In this document: one piece after another, positions 26,714-35,229 of the stretch
Numbering within the stretch: the first letter of the stretch is position 1
Layout: each line of letters opens with the position of its first letter
Assembly: GCA_016192105.1 (NCBI GenBank)
Contig: JACPUV010000054.1
Span: 1-64,000 of the forward strand
Length of the DNA: 64,000 nt
Direction: 5' to 3'
DNA from: Sphingobacteriales bacterium
GTDB lineage: Bacteria; Bacteroidota; Bacteroidia; Chitinophagales; Chitinophagaceae
Position numbers and translations under genes: made by a program
Notes under the pieces: model-generated
What the model was told of the DNA's origin: nothing
Database searches by the model: none
Seen by the model: the letters and a program-made list of their open reading frames with translations, nothing else

Positions 26714-27349
26714 ATGTCTGTGCGCATTCTTATATATGAGGATAATACGAACCTGCGGGAAAGCCTGGTTGGTTTGCTGGAACTGACAGGAGAATATAAT
26801 GTAGTAGGAAGTTTTCCAGATTGCCTGAAGGTTTCGGAGCAGATAAGTGCAATGGCTCCAGACGTGGTATTGATGGATATTGATATGCCGGGTATTAATG
26901 GGATTGAAGCTGTTAAAAAGATCAGGAGTTTTAACAGGAATGTACAGATCATTATGCTGACGGTGTTTGATGATAATACACATGTATTTGATGCAATGTA
27001 TGCCGGCGCCAACGGCTACCTTTTAAAGAAATATGTATCTGATAAACTGATTCACTCTATTCGGGAAGTACTGGATGGAGGGGCGCCGATGAGTCCCAGC
27101 ATTGCCCGGATGATCATCAGCAATATGCAGCAACCTGCCCGGGAAGCCAGCAACGATTACCAGCTTACCAACCGGGAAAAAGAAATCCTCCAGTTGTTAT
27201 CAAAAGGAAATAGTTTTAAAATGATCGCTGCAGAATTGATGATCAGTATCGACACGGTCCGCACACATATCAAACGTATCTACGATAAACTGCATGTTCG
27301 CTCACAAATTGAAGCGGTCAGTAAAGCTATTAATGAGAAACTGGTATAG
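26714..27349 (+). CDS. NarL/LuxR-type response regulator
   Basis: 211 residues from ATG 26714 (MSVRILIYEDN); a TTG 45 bases upstream is not needed. The receiver domain has acidic residues in YEDN, the phospho-acceptor Asp in VVLMDIDMPG, the switch Thr in IIMLTVFDD and the conserved Lys in YLLKKYV. The C-terminal LuxR HTH is complete (LTNREKEILQLLSKG, IAAELMISIDTVRTHIKRIYDKL). It is the likely partner of the HisKA_3 kinase just upstream. Targets are not known; the adjacent surface-protein cluster is a natural candidate by position only. Confidence 0.93.
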   Translation: MSVRILIYEDNTNLRESLVGLLELTGEYNVVGSFPDCLKVSEQISAMAPDVVLMDIDMPGINGIEAVKKIRSFNRNVQIIMLTVFDDNTHVFDAMYAGANGYLLKKYVSDKLIHSIREVLDGGAPMSPSIARMIISNMQQPAREASNDYQLTNREKEILQLLSKGNSFKMIAAELMISIDTVRTHIKRIYDKLHVRSQIEAVSKAINEKLV

Positions 27350-27512
27350 CGCCGGCGCTACCCCCTCCCCCGGACTGTTATCCTGCTCCTCCTGCTGAAT
27401 GATTCCCGCCCTGTTTATACCACATACAGGTATCACATCATCACGGTATTGTCCGGGTTCTTTTTGATGACCATTTTTGAGCAGTAATTTTTTTACCCAT
27501 CAAATTTGAAAT

Positions 27513-28163
27513 ATGAAAAAGATTCTGCTGTTCTTTTTACCGATTACGATTCTTATTGCCGCCTGTACCAAGAAGAAAGACGACGGGGCCAGCACGGGTA
27601 AACAGGGACCCCGGGCCGGCAGTAAATGGGTGTACAGCTTCAAAGAGTATGAGACCAACCAGACGCCCAGCATCATTGATTTAGAACTTACCGCCCGGGA
27701 TACTATTATCGATGGCACAGACTGGCTGGGCATCTCCTATAAAGTAGCAGGCAGCGGAAGCGTACCCGTCAATATATATGCCTTAAAGGCTAAAGCCGGT
27801 GGTTGGTGGATCAAAAGTTTTACCTCAGGCCAGAGCGGGCTATGGCTGGCATATCCTGTAAATATTGGCCAGGTTTATGAAATGCGTAACCCCGTTGGCC
27901 AGGATTACGGATTTGTGAGCTCACCGCCCCTGCCGGTACAGGTATTCTCTGTTACATACACAAGGGATATGAACGGGGTTACGTACAGCGGTTTGATACA
28001 GGCTGGTTACACCAAACAATTTTCAGGAGGCAACACCCTGTCTGAAGGCATCAATTACAGGAATGACGGGGCCCTGCTGTTTCATCACTTCCTCGATCAG
28101 TACACGGCCTCCACCGACAACCACCATATTGTTGAATGGGATTTGAAAAGCTTTACCCGCTGA
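27513..28163 (+). CDS. Hypothetical lipoprotein
   Basis: 216 residues with a lipoprotein signal (MKKILLFFLPITILIAAC; Cys18 the lipidation site), followed by KKK and then a beta-rich region with no family I recognise. There is no repeat and no catalytic motif. It lies 17 bases upstream of the S74-domain protein and reads in the same direction, so it is probably the first gene of a surface-protein operon. Without charge or motif clues its role is open. Confidence 0.8.
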   Translation: MKKILLFFLPITILIAACTKKKDDGASTGKQGPRAGSKWVYSFKEYETNQTPSIIDLELTARDTIIDGTDWLGISYKVAGSGSVPVNIYALKAKAGGWWIKSFTSGQSGLWLAYPVNIGQVYEMRNPVGQDYGFVSSPPLPVQVFSVTYTRDMNGVTYSGLIQAGYTKQFSGGNTLSEGINYRNDGALLFHHFLDQYTASTDNHHIVEWDLKSFTR

Positions 28164-28180
28164 CCTGATAAATCATTTTT

Positions 28181-30145
28181 ATGAAGAGCGTATTTTGGTT
28201 TTTCACTTTTGTGCTGTTGATGCCGTCACCATTTTTGGGGCAATCTGTTGCCATTAATACAGATGGCAGCACTGCTGAAGCCAGTGCAGCGCTGGATATA
28301 AAAACTGTTACAAAAGGGATGCTGGTACCAAGGATGACACTGGTGCAGCGGAATGCTATTTCATCACCAGCTACCGGTTTATTAATTTATCAGACAGATA
28401 ATACACCTGGTTTTTATTGCAATACTGGTACGCCGGCTTCTCCTGCCTGGCTGGTTGTGTTTACTGCGCAAAACGGATGGAGCCTTACCGGCAATAGCGG
28501 CACCAGTGCGGCCAGCAATTTTATAGGCACAACAGATGACAATCCGATCAGATTCCGGATCAATAATCAGCACGCTGGTATAATAGATTCTGCAATCAGC
28601 TCCACCTTTATTGGTTATGGCGCCGGCTTATCCAATACTTCCTCTTTTACTGCCGGCTTTGGCTATCAGTCTTTATATAAAAACACCAGCGGTTCTTTCA
28701 ATTCCGCTATAGGTTTCAGATCACTTTATAATAATACAACAGGTAATTATAACAGTTCAGGAGGATATGCTTCATTATTTAACAATACAACCGGTTTATA
28801 CAATACCGGATTTGGGGCTGCTTCACTATTCCTGAACAACACTGGTCAAAGAAATAATGCTTTTGGCTATTCAGCTCTTTTTTTGAATGGCATTGGGCAG
28901 GATAATAATGCATTTGGTGTATCTGGCTTAAATTCCAATACAAGCGGATCCGGTAACCTGGCAATGGGTACAAAAGCTCTGTATAGTAATACAACCGGCG
29001 AAAGAAATATTGCAATCGGAATCGCTGCACTGCAAAGCAATACTACGGCCTCGCAGTCTGTGGCTGTTGGCGATAGTGCCTTATATAATAATACTGTTTC
29101 TGGAAATACTGCAGTAGGTTCAGGTGCATTATATGCAAATACAATTGCACTCAACAATACAGCTGTTGGTTATAAGGCATTGAATCAAAACACAACAGGA
29201 ACAGATAATATTGCTATTGGCGCATCAGCGCTTGGTCAACAGACTTTTGCTATTGGTAACGTGGCCATTGGAAGTTTTGCAATGTGGGAAAAAACCAGCG
29301 GAAACAGCAATGTTGCTATTGGCTACAGTGCACTGCTAAGTAATGTTGGTGGAAGTGAGAATACGGCTACCGGTTACTCAGCGTTAATGAACAGTATCAG
29401 TAGCAACAATACCGCTTACGGCGGATATTCATTATACAATACTGTTACCGGTTTCAGCAATACGGCAGTTGGCCTTCGTACACTTTTCAATAATGTATCC
29501 GGCGATGAAAACACAGCGGTTGGCGAAAGATCGCTTTACAGTAACAGCGCGGCAAACCGGAATACGGGTATTGGCTATCATTCACTTTATACCAATGTAA
29601 GCGGCAATGATAACACGGCGATCGGTTACCAGGCAGATGTTGCCTCATCAGGGCTTTCTAATGCAACAGCCATTGGCAGTAATGTTACTGTTTTTGAGAG
29701 CAACTGTATGATGTTTGGTGATAACGCAGTAACTAAATGGGGCTTTGGCACAACCCCCGCCAATGGCCGTGCCTTAGCAGTAGGAAGCAATATTACCAAT
29801 GGCAATGGGGCTTACCTGTCTTCATTGGGCAACTGGGTCAATACATCCGACAGGAATAAAAAAGACGATTTTACTTGTTTGAATGGCAGGGAAATACTGA
29901 ATAAAATATCACAGTTAGCAATTACAAGATGGAAATACAAAGGAAGCAACGAGTACCATATTGGTCCGGTGGCTCAGGATTTTTATGCATTGTTTGGTTT
30001 GGGCAATGACGATAAAGCCATTTCAACCATCGATCCTTCAGGTATTGCCCTTGCTGCTATTCAGGAGTTGAAAAAAGAAAATGATGAGCTAAAAAATCTT
30101 TGCTACGAATTATTAAAACGGGTTGAAAAACTGGAAAACAAATGA
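28181..30145 (+). CDS. Tail-fibre-like surface protein with YadA-like head repeats and S74 chaperone domain
   Basis: 654 residues with a signal peptide (about 1-20, ending LGQ). The N-terminal domain SVAINTDGSTAEASAALDIK is shared with the next gene. A long array of short repeats (about 145-500) such as NTAVGYKAL, NIAIGASAL, NVAIGYSAL is a left-handed parallel beta-roll of the Hep_Hag/YadA-head type. The C-terminus (about 550-654) is an intramolecular chaperone of the Peptidase_S74 type: TSDRNKKDDF (the Ser and Lys of the usual self-cleavage site are present), YHIGPVAQDFYALFG and a coiled-coil end (IQELKKENDELKNLCYELLKRVEKLENK is longer than needed for a trimer seed). A trimeric fibre that self-processes is expected. 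No phage genes are near, so it is a cellular surface protein. Confidence 0.88.
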   Translation: MKSVFWFFTFVLLMPSPFLGQSVAINTDGSTAEASAALDIKTVTKGMLVPRMTLVQRNAISSPATGLLIYQTDNTPGFYCNTGTPASPAWLVVFTAQNGWSLTGNSGTSAASNFIGTTDDNPIRFRINNQHAGIIDSAISSTFIGYGAGLSNTSSFTAGFGYQSLYKNTSGSFNSAIGFRSLYNNTTGNYNSSGGYASLFNNTTGLYNTGFGAASLFLNNTGQRNNAFGYSALFLNGIGQDNNAFGVSGLNSNTSGSGNLAMGTKALYSNTTGERNIAIGIAALQSNTTASQSVAVGDSALYNNTVSGNTAVGSGALYANTIALNNTAVGYKALNQNTTGTDNIAIGASALGQQTFAIGNVAIGSFAMWEKTSGNSNVAIGYSALLSNVGGSENTATGYSALMNSISSNNTAYGGYSLYNTVTGFSNTAVGLRTLFNNVSGDENTAVGERSLYSNSAANRNTGIGYHSLYTNVSGNDNTAIGYQADVASSGLSNATAIGSNVTVFESNCMMFGDNAVTKWGFGTTPANGRALAVGSNITNGNGAYLSSLGNWVNTSDRNKKDDFTCLNGREILNKISQLAITRWKYKGSNEYHIGPVAQDFYALFGLGNDDKAISTIDPSGIALAAIQELKKENDELKNLCYELLKRVEKLENK

Positions 30146-31815
30146 GCATGAAAAAAAATTGGTTATTGATAACAGGGCTTGTTTTCATCATTGAGGTTAC
30201 AGCCCAATCTGTTGCCATTAATACAGATGGCAGCACTGCTGATGCCAGTGCTGCGCTGGATATTAAGAGTGTAACAAAAGGAATGCTAATACCAAGAATG
30301 ACACAGACGCAACGGAATACTATTAACACACCGGCAAATGGATTATTAATTTACCAGACAGATAATACTCCGGGCTTCTATTTTCATAATGGAAGTGCAT
30401 GGAGCAGACTGGGCGAAAACAGTTTGCCAAGCGGTGCCATGGTATTAAGTGAAGTTTATCATGATCCGGTTATTGAAAATGCCGGCTATACTTACCAGGG
30501 GTATATAAGCAGTGTGGTTACTGTTTCAGCTGAACAACCGGTTACTATTCCGGCCAACACCTGGTATGCCATCAACAGAACTGAACCTGATAACAGCTCT
30601 GCGCCTTCATACGGGTTTGCTTTTTGGGATGGTACAAATGCCATTGTTGTAAACGCCGGCATGATACATTATTACAATCCTGCAACGGATAAATACACTT
30701 CCTATAGTTTATCTGGTGCCTTACCGGATATTGACTGGTCAATATTGTTTTACACGGGTCAGACAGAAACAGCTACCATAACCCTTGCAGGGAATGAAAT
30801 ACTTATATTCGGAAAAGGATGGAATGGGTCGTATGTAAGCGTAGGTTACCGGCTTAATTTAACTACCCGGGTATGGTCAAAAATGAGTACGACAAATATG
30901 CCTTCGGTAAGAGAGGGGCATACTGCTGTATGGACCGGCACAGAATTATTAATATGGGGAGGGAGAAGTGGTATTACATTTTATAATGGAGGAGCGAAAT
31001 ATAATCCATCAACAGATACATGGATAACTATTCCCAATGCGGGGATTTTGGTGCCGGGCAGAACTTATCATACTGCCGTTTGGAGCGGTAGCGAGATGAT
31101 AATCTGGGGAGGCTATAGTCTTGAACACCGGTTTGAAATCAATGGGACCTGTGCCAATTTTTTTTATGATACAATTAGGAACTATGCCAGCGGTGTACGA
31201 TACAATCCCACAACAAATTCCTATTCTTCTTTAGCCGGAAGCACCCTGGAGCCCCGCAACAGCCACACCGCAATATGGACCGGCACTGAAATGGTTGTTT
31301 GGGGCGGTGAAAGCATAGATAATGTGATGGATATTGAATGTAATTATTATAATTCCTGCCAATGTAAAGAAAACGGCTTTAAGACCATTTACAATACAGG
31401 GGGAAAATACAATCCCACTACTAATTCATGGACTTATATGTCGCCTCCGGCTGATTTGGAAAAAACATCGCGGCATGCCGCTGTATGGACTGGTACCAAA
31501 ATGATCTGCGCAGGCAATTATTACGTTGAAACCACTACCTATAGTTCAACTGTACATGGCTCAGCAAAAGTACCCGTTTATTACCCGGCTACAAATACCT
31601 GGGCTACTACAGAAATACAGGAACTGCCTTATGAGGCTGTTCACCATAATATATCCGACAGGTTTAGACTGGTATGGACCGGCGACAGGCTGCTGCATTT
31701 TTATGAGTTACAAAACCAGCATATCAAAGCTGTTGCAAACAGCAGTACCCCGGTTAATGCTTTTGAAGTATTGCCGGGAACCAACAAAATATTTTATCTC
31801 TATAAAAAGAATTGA
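30142..31815 (+). CDS. Secreted Kelch-type beta-propeller protein
   Basis: 557 residues. The ATG overlaps the previous stop by four bases (ATGA); a second ATG two codons later is also possible. A signal peptide (about 1-22, ending VTAQ) precedes an N-terminal domain that repeats the one of the upstream gene (SVAINTDGSTADASAALDIKS). The rest is a Kelch-type propeller: GHTAVWTGTELLIWGG, YHTAVWSGSEMIIWGG, SHTAIWTGTEMVVWGG and RHAAVWTGTKMICAGN are four blade motifs with conserved His, Trp and Gly. No catalytic residues are evident. Function is probably adhesion or ligand binding in partnership with the fibre. Codon use is AT-rich like its neighbour. Confidence 0.82.
   Translation: MSMKKNWLLITGLVFIIEVTAQSVAINTDGSTADASAALDIKSVTKGMLIPRMTQTQRNTINTPANGLLIYQTDNTPGFYFHNGSAWSRLGENSLPSGAMVLSEVYHDPVIENAGYTYQGYISSVVTVSAEQPVTIPANTWYAINRTEPDNSSAPSYGFAFWDGTNAIVVNAGMIHYYNPATDKYTSYSLSGALPDIDWSILFYTGQTETATITLAGNEILIFGKGWNGSYVSVGYRLNLTTRVWSKMSTTNMPSVREGHTAVWTGTELLIWGGRSGITFYNGGAKYNPSTDTWITIPNAGILVPGRTYHTAVWSGSEMIIWGGYSLEHRFEINGTCANFFYDTIRNYASGVRYNPTTNSYSSLAGSTLEPRNSHTAIWTGTEMVVWGGESIDNVMDIECNYYNSCQCKENGFKTIYNTGGKYNPTTNSWTYMSPPADLEKTSRHAAVWTGTKMICAGNYYVETTTYSSTVHGSAKVPVYYPATNTWATTEIQELPYEAVHHNISDRFRLVWTGDRLLHFYELQNQHIKAVANSSTPVNAFEVLPGTNKIFYLYKKN
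30205..30242 (+). repeat. Direct DNA repeat of the 5' end of the S74-protein gene
   Basis: 38 bases here are identical to 28241-28278 in the upstream gene (both begin CAATCTGTTGCC), and the similarity then continues with synonymous changes for roughly 100 further bases. The two genes share a duplicated N-terminal module (about 60 residues) joined to unrelated bodies. Confidence 0.85.
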
Positions 31816-31891
31816 TTGCTGAAAAATGTTTTAACAGCAGTAATAAGCACAGGAACAGATTTTTTAATACAGTATTCTAATTTCTGAAGGC

Positions 31892-33244
31892 ATGAAAAAT
31901 ATTCTCAACCTGCTCTTTGCGGTATTTATAAACGGTCATGTATATGCACAGCTGCAAATTGCTGCCGGCACCAGTTGGAGAAGTAATTCATCTACTTTTG
32001 TTGTGCTGGATAATACCGCGTTTCAATATGATGCCGCAACTGCATCATTGGGAAATACTTTTAAATTTACCGGTAATGCTGATGTAACTATTGCAGGCGC
32101 CGGCCTGCCCATCTTAACCAATATTATTCTGGCAAAAACGGGTTCTGCAAAATTGATTTTACAAAGGGATATTAACTTAACGCAGTCACTCGATTTCCAG
32201 GGAGGTCTTTGCGATCTGAATGGCTTTGACATTTTTATGGGAACCAATGCACTTTTGAATAATGAGTCGGAAAGCAGCCGCATCATGGGTACCGATGGGT
32301 TTGTAAGGATAATTAATACACTCAACGCCCCTAACGCTGCTAACCCCGGTAACCTTGGCGCTGTTATTTCCTCATCACAAAATTTAGGAAGTACTTCTAT
32401 TTACCGTGGTGTAAAATCACAAACCAATGGTAGTAATGCAGGGAACTCTATCTTGAGATATTACGATATTGTGCCTGCCGGAAATACCGGTTTAAATGCT
32501 ACTCTTCGTTTTCATTATTTTGATGCCGAGTTAAATGGCCTCGCCGAAAGTACACTTGACATGTATAAAAGTACAAACGGGACCAACTGGGTAAATGTAG
32601 GTTTTAGCAGTCGCGATGTGGTATTAAATTATGTGGAAAAAACGGGTATTGATGCATTCTCCCGATGGACTTTATCTACAGCAGGCAATGCATTACCGCT
32701 CCGGTTTTTATTATTTAATGTTCGGTGTAATGCAAACATTGTAACAGTAAACTGGAAGACTGCACAGGAATTTAATACTGGTCATTTTGAAATTCAGCGA
32801 GCAACAAATGGCGTTAACTGGATAACTATTGGCAACCTGCAGGCAGCCGGGAGTAGTGCATCCGAGCAGAATTATTCTTTCACCGATAATAATCCTTTAC
32901 CCAATGGTGCAATGTACCGGGTATCTGAGGTTGATAAGGATGGTAAGACCTATTATACCAGCATAATAAGAAATGAATGTGGCAGGCCTGACTTATGGAA
33001 AGTATGGCCTAACCCTGTACAAGAACAACTATATGTAAACATTCGTACTACAGATGGGTCAGCAGCTGTGATAAAAATATATGATAGCAAAGGGACTTTA
33101 GTAAAGAAACAGCTTAACCAGCTATTGCCGGGCAGCAATCAAATAAATATTGATATGAGCCGCTTGCCGGCAGGTGTCTATAATGTGGAAGCGGAATGGG
33201 GCAATGGACAATCAGGAAAAACAGCAATGATAATCAAACAATAG
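31892..33244 (+). CDS. Secreted protein with T9SS type A sorting domain
   Basis: 450 residues. A signal peptide (ending VYAQ) is followed by a beta-rich body without a family I can name. A fibronectin-like stretch follows (NIVTVNWKTAQEFNTGHFEIQRATNG, about 285-360). The last 80 residues are a T9SS sorting domain: VWPNPVQEQLYV, IKIYDSKGTLVKKQ, RLPAGVYNVEAEW, and a final basic GKTAMIIKQ. The protein should cross the outer membrane through the type IX system and be attached or released. It lies 76 bases after the Kelch gene; whether it is in the same transcript is uncertain. Confidence 0.87.
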   Translation: MKNILNLLFAVFINGHVYAQLQIAAGTSWRSNSSTFVVLDNTAFQYDAATASLGNTFKFTGNADVTIAGAGLPILTNIILAKTGSAKLILQRDINLTQSLDFQGGLCDLNGFDIFMGTNALLNNESESSRIMGTDGFVRIINTLNAPNAANPGNLGAVISSSQNLGSTSIYRGVKSQTNGSNAGNSILRYYDIVPAGNTGLNATLRFHYFDAELNGLAESTLDMYKSTNGTNWVNVGFSSRDVVLNYVEKTGIDAFSRWTLSTAGNALPLRFLLFNVRCNANIVTVNWKTAQEFNTGHFEIQRATNGVNWITIGNLQAAGSSASEQNYSFTDNNPLPNGAMYRVSEVDKDGKTYYTSIIRNECGRPDLWKVWPNPVQEQLYVNIRTTDGSAAVIKIYDSKGTLVKKQLNQLLPGSNQINIDMSRLPAGVYNVEAEWGNGQSGKTAMIIKQ

Positions 33245-33607
33245 CCTTAATCATTAACGCTTTTGTGAAAGAAAACAGGTTGGGAAAATTCCTGCCTATT
33301 GTTGTTATAAGATGAACTTGTATTTATAGGGTATTCAGCACATCGTTCATGCCGCTAAATGCATCACAGGGTTATTGTGATAAATCATGGCAGCATAGAA
33401 AAGCAAGAAGTATTAAGACTATTGGCATACGCATTATGACGCAAAGTTTAACCGACTGCAACAAATGATTCAGGTTTATAAATCTAAAAAAAACTCCCGG
33501 AAATCATAGTGTGAAAATCAAATATGACGATAGGCTTATTTAATTTTCAAACATAGTTCGTTAAATAAAATTGAGGTGAGGTATTATTCGGTATTGCTGA
33601 TTTAAGT
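33245..33607. other. AT-rich intergenic region containing a short mdh-like remnant
   Basis: The 420-base gap between the T9SS-cargo gene and mdh holds no full gene. It contains the mdh 3'-end remnant at 33324-33365 and, at its right end, the mdh terminator. The rest is AT-rich and without repeats I could align. Confidence 0.45.
33324..33365 (-). pseudogene. Remnant of a malate dehydrogenase 3' end
   Basis: On the minus strand this stretch reads DAFSGMNDVLNTL followed by TAA. The intact mdh, 300 bases away on the same strand, ends DAVRNMNDVLKTL and stop; 9 of 13 residues are identical and the stop codon position matches. Immediately upstream the similarity may continue with a one-base frame slip (CAATAA...GATGC in both). 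No other part of mdh is present. It could be the scar of a recombination or of an insertion at the mdh 3' end, or a decayed duplicate. Confidence 0.45.
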
Positions 33608-33650
33608 ACAATAAAAATCTCCGGTAATTTGGCTCGCCGGAGATTTTTAT
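33608..33650 (-). terminator. Intrinsic terminator of mdh (bidirectional form)
   Basis: AAAAATCTCCGG (33613-33624) and CCGGAGATTTTT (33637-33648) form a 12-bp stem. Both strands carry a run of T after the stem, so it could serve as a two-way terminator. It lies 18 bases past the mdh stop. Confidence 0.85.
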
Positions 33651-33665
33651 TTGAGGGGAATTTTG

Positions 33666-34595
33666 CTATAACGTTTTTAGCACATCATTCATATTTCGAA
33701 CAGCATCTGCACTCTTATTGAAAGCTGCCTGTTCGGCGTCGTTTAATCCAAAGTCTACAATCTTTTCCCAGCCATTCTTGCCGATGGTAACCGGCACCCC
33801 GAGGCAGATATCTTTTTGACCATAGTCACCATCCAGCGCCACGCAACAGGTGAATAATTTCTTTTCATCACGCAGAATTGACTCAACCAATGCGGCTCCT
33901 GCGGCGCCGGGTGCATACCAGGCTGAGGTACCGATAAGAGCGGTCAACGTAGCGCCACCTACCATCGTGTCTTTTACAATTTTCTCCTGTTGATCAGCAC
34001 TCAGGAAATTAGTTACCGGAACGCTGTTCCAGGTTGCCAGCCGGATCAGGGGGATCATGGTAGTGTCACCGTGACCACCCACCACAACGGCATTCAGGTC
34101 AGCAGGGCTGCAGCCCAGGTGCTGGCTCAACTGGTATTTAAAGCGGCTGCTGTCAAGGGTACCACCCATACCGATAATGCGGTTTTTAGGCAAGCCGGTT
34201 GATTGCAGGGCCAGGTAGGTCATGGTATCCATCGGGTTGCTGATTACAATGAGGATAGCATTGGGGGAGTGCTTCAGGATATTTTCAGCGACGTTTTTAA
34301 CAATACCGGCATTTACGCCGATCAGCTCTTCCCGGGTCATACCGGGTTTGCGGGGCAGCCCGGACGTGATCACCACCACATCGCTGCCGGCCGTTTTGGA
34401 ATAGTCATTGGTACTGCCGGTGATCCGGGTATCAAAACCCAGGAGGGTGGCGGTCTGCATCATATCCTGCGCTTTTCCTTCAGCAACCCCTTCCTTGATA
34501 TCCAGTAATACCAGTTCCTGGCAAAGTTCTTTACGGGCAATATTATCAGCACAGGTGGCTCCTACTGCACCAGCGCCTACAACAGTTACTTTCAT
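33666..34595 (-). CDS. mdh: Malate dehydrogenase
   Basis: 309 residues. Oxidises malate to oxaloacetate with NAD in the TCA cycle (cytoplasm), LDH-like type 3 MDH. The dinucleotide motif is VVGAGAVGAT at the N-terminus. The active-site arginines are in SGLPRKPGMTREE (Arg82, Arg88), where Arg marks malate over lactate specificity. The catalytic His is in VVVGGHGDTTM (His175). The C-terminus is MNDVLKTL. It is monocistronic with its own terminator. A near-copy of its last 13 codons lies 300 bases downstream of its stop. Confidence 0.96.
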   Translation of the reverse strand: MKVTVVGAGAVGATCADNIARKELCQELVLLDIKEGVAEGKAQDMMQTATLLGFDTRITGSTNDYSKTAGSDVVVITSGLPRKPGMTREELIGVNAGIVKNVAENILKHSPNAILIVISNPMDTMTYLALQSTGLPKNRIIGMGGTLDSSRFKYQLSQHLGCSPADLNAVVVGGHGDTTMIPLIRLATWNSVPVTNFLSADQQEKIVKDTMVGGATLTALIGTSAWYAPGAAGAALVESILRDEKKLFTCCVALDGDYGQKDICLGVPVTIGKNGWEKIVDFGLNDAEQAAFNKSADAVRNMNDVLKTL

Positions 34596-34697
34596 GAGTA
34601 AAAATTTATAGAATGAAAAATTATTTACCAGGTTGGGGCCATGTTCACCGCCGGCGCAAAGGTAGCGGAACCGGGTTGTTTTTGACCAGGCGCCAGC

Positions 34698-35198
34698 CTA
34701 ATTTTTGAACTTCGCTACCACTTTTTCAATAGGCATGGATCCTTCAAAAGTATCCAACAGCAGTTTTTTCCGGTTGTAAAAGGCCAGGAAAGGCAGGTTG
34801 CCGATCATAAAATAAGTGGGCATCATGACCTTATTGTCCTGCGCTACCGTTATATTTTTATAATCGGCCAGTTTGTATTTTTCCCGGAAAACCAACATGG
34901 AGTCAAACGGCATTGGCGTAGCCATTACGATATGTACATTTTTAAATTCGGCAATATGATTGAGTATCTCCCGGGTTTCTTCCTGGCAATGCGAACAGGA
35001 GGGGCTGAAGAGCATGAGTAATACAGCTTTGTTTTCCGGCAGGTCTTTTTTGGTAAAATAGGAAACCCCGTCCGGCAGCAGCAGGCTGATGGGAGGGAAA
35101 CCCGGGAACCGCTTAAAAGGCGCCCGGGTACTGTCTTGCTGGGAAAAGGACGCGAAGACCAGTGCCATACAAAGCAGGGTGAACAGTGATTTTTTCAT
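34698..35198 (-). CDS. Exported thioredoxin-fold protein (TlpA/redoxin-like)
   Basis: 166 residues from ATG 35198, which begins a good signal peptide (MKKSLFTLLCMALVFASFSQ); an earlier ATG adds nine residues. The active site is CSHC in FSPSCSHCQEETREIL, the thioredoxin CxxC position, and NKAVLLMLFSPSC is the usual strand before it. The cis-Pro region MPTYFMIG is present. It probably works as a periplasmic thiol reductant or peroxiredoxin-like protein. Its stop is 103 bases before the mdh start on the same strand, and it is 31 bases from the large T9SS protein upstream. Confidence 0.86.
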   Translation of the reverse strand: MKKSLFTLLCMALVFASFSQQDSTRAPFKRFPGFPPISLLLPDGVSYFTKKDLPENKAVLLMLFSPSCSHCQEETREILNHIAEFKNVHIVMATPMPFDSMLVFREKYKLADYKNITVAQDNKVMMPTYFMIGNLPFLAFYNRKKLLLDTFEGSMPIEKVVAKFKN

Positions 35199-35229
35199 AG
35201 GCCAAAGATAAAAGGAAACCGGCAACCCG

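Noticed and set aside
28181..30145. S74-domain gene as part of a prophage
   Set aside because: No capsid, portal, terminase, tail or lysis gene is near; the protein has a signal peptide and lies among secreted surface genes.
33366..33607. Further mdh-like coding upstream of the remnant
   Set aside because: After about 13 codons an in-frame stop appears and no other mdh motif can be recognised in any frame.
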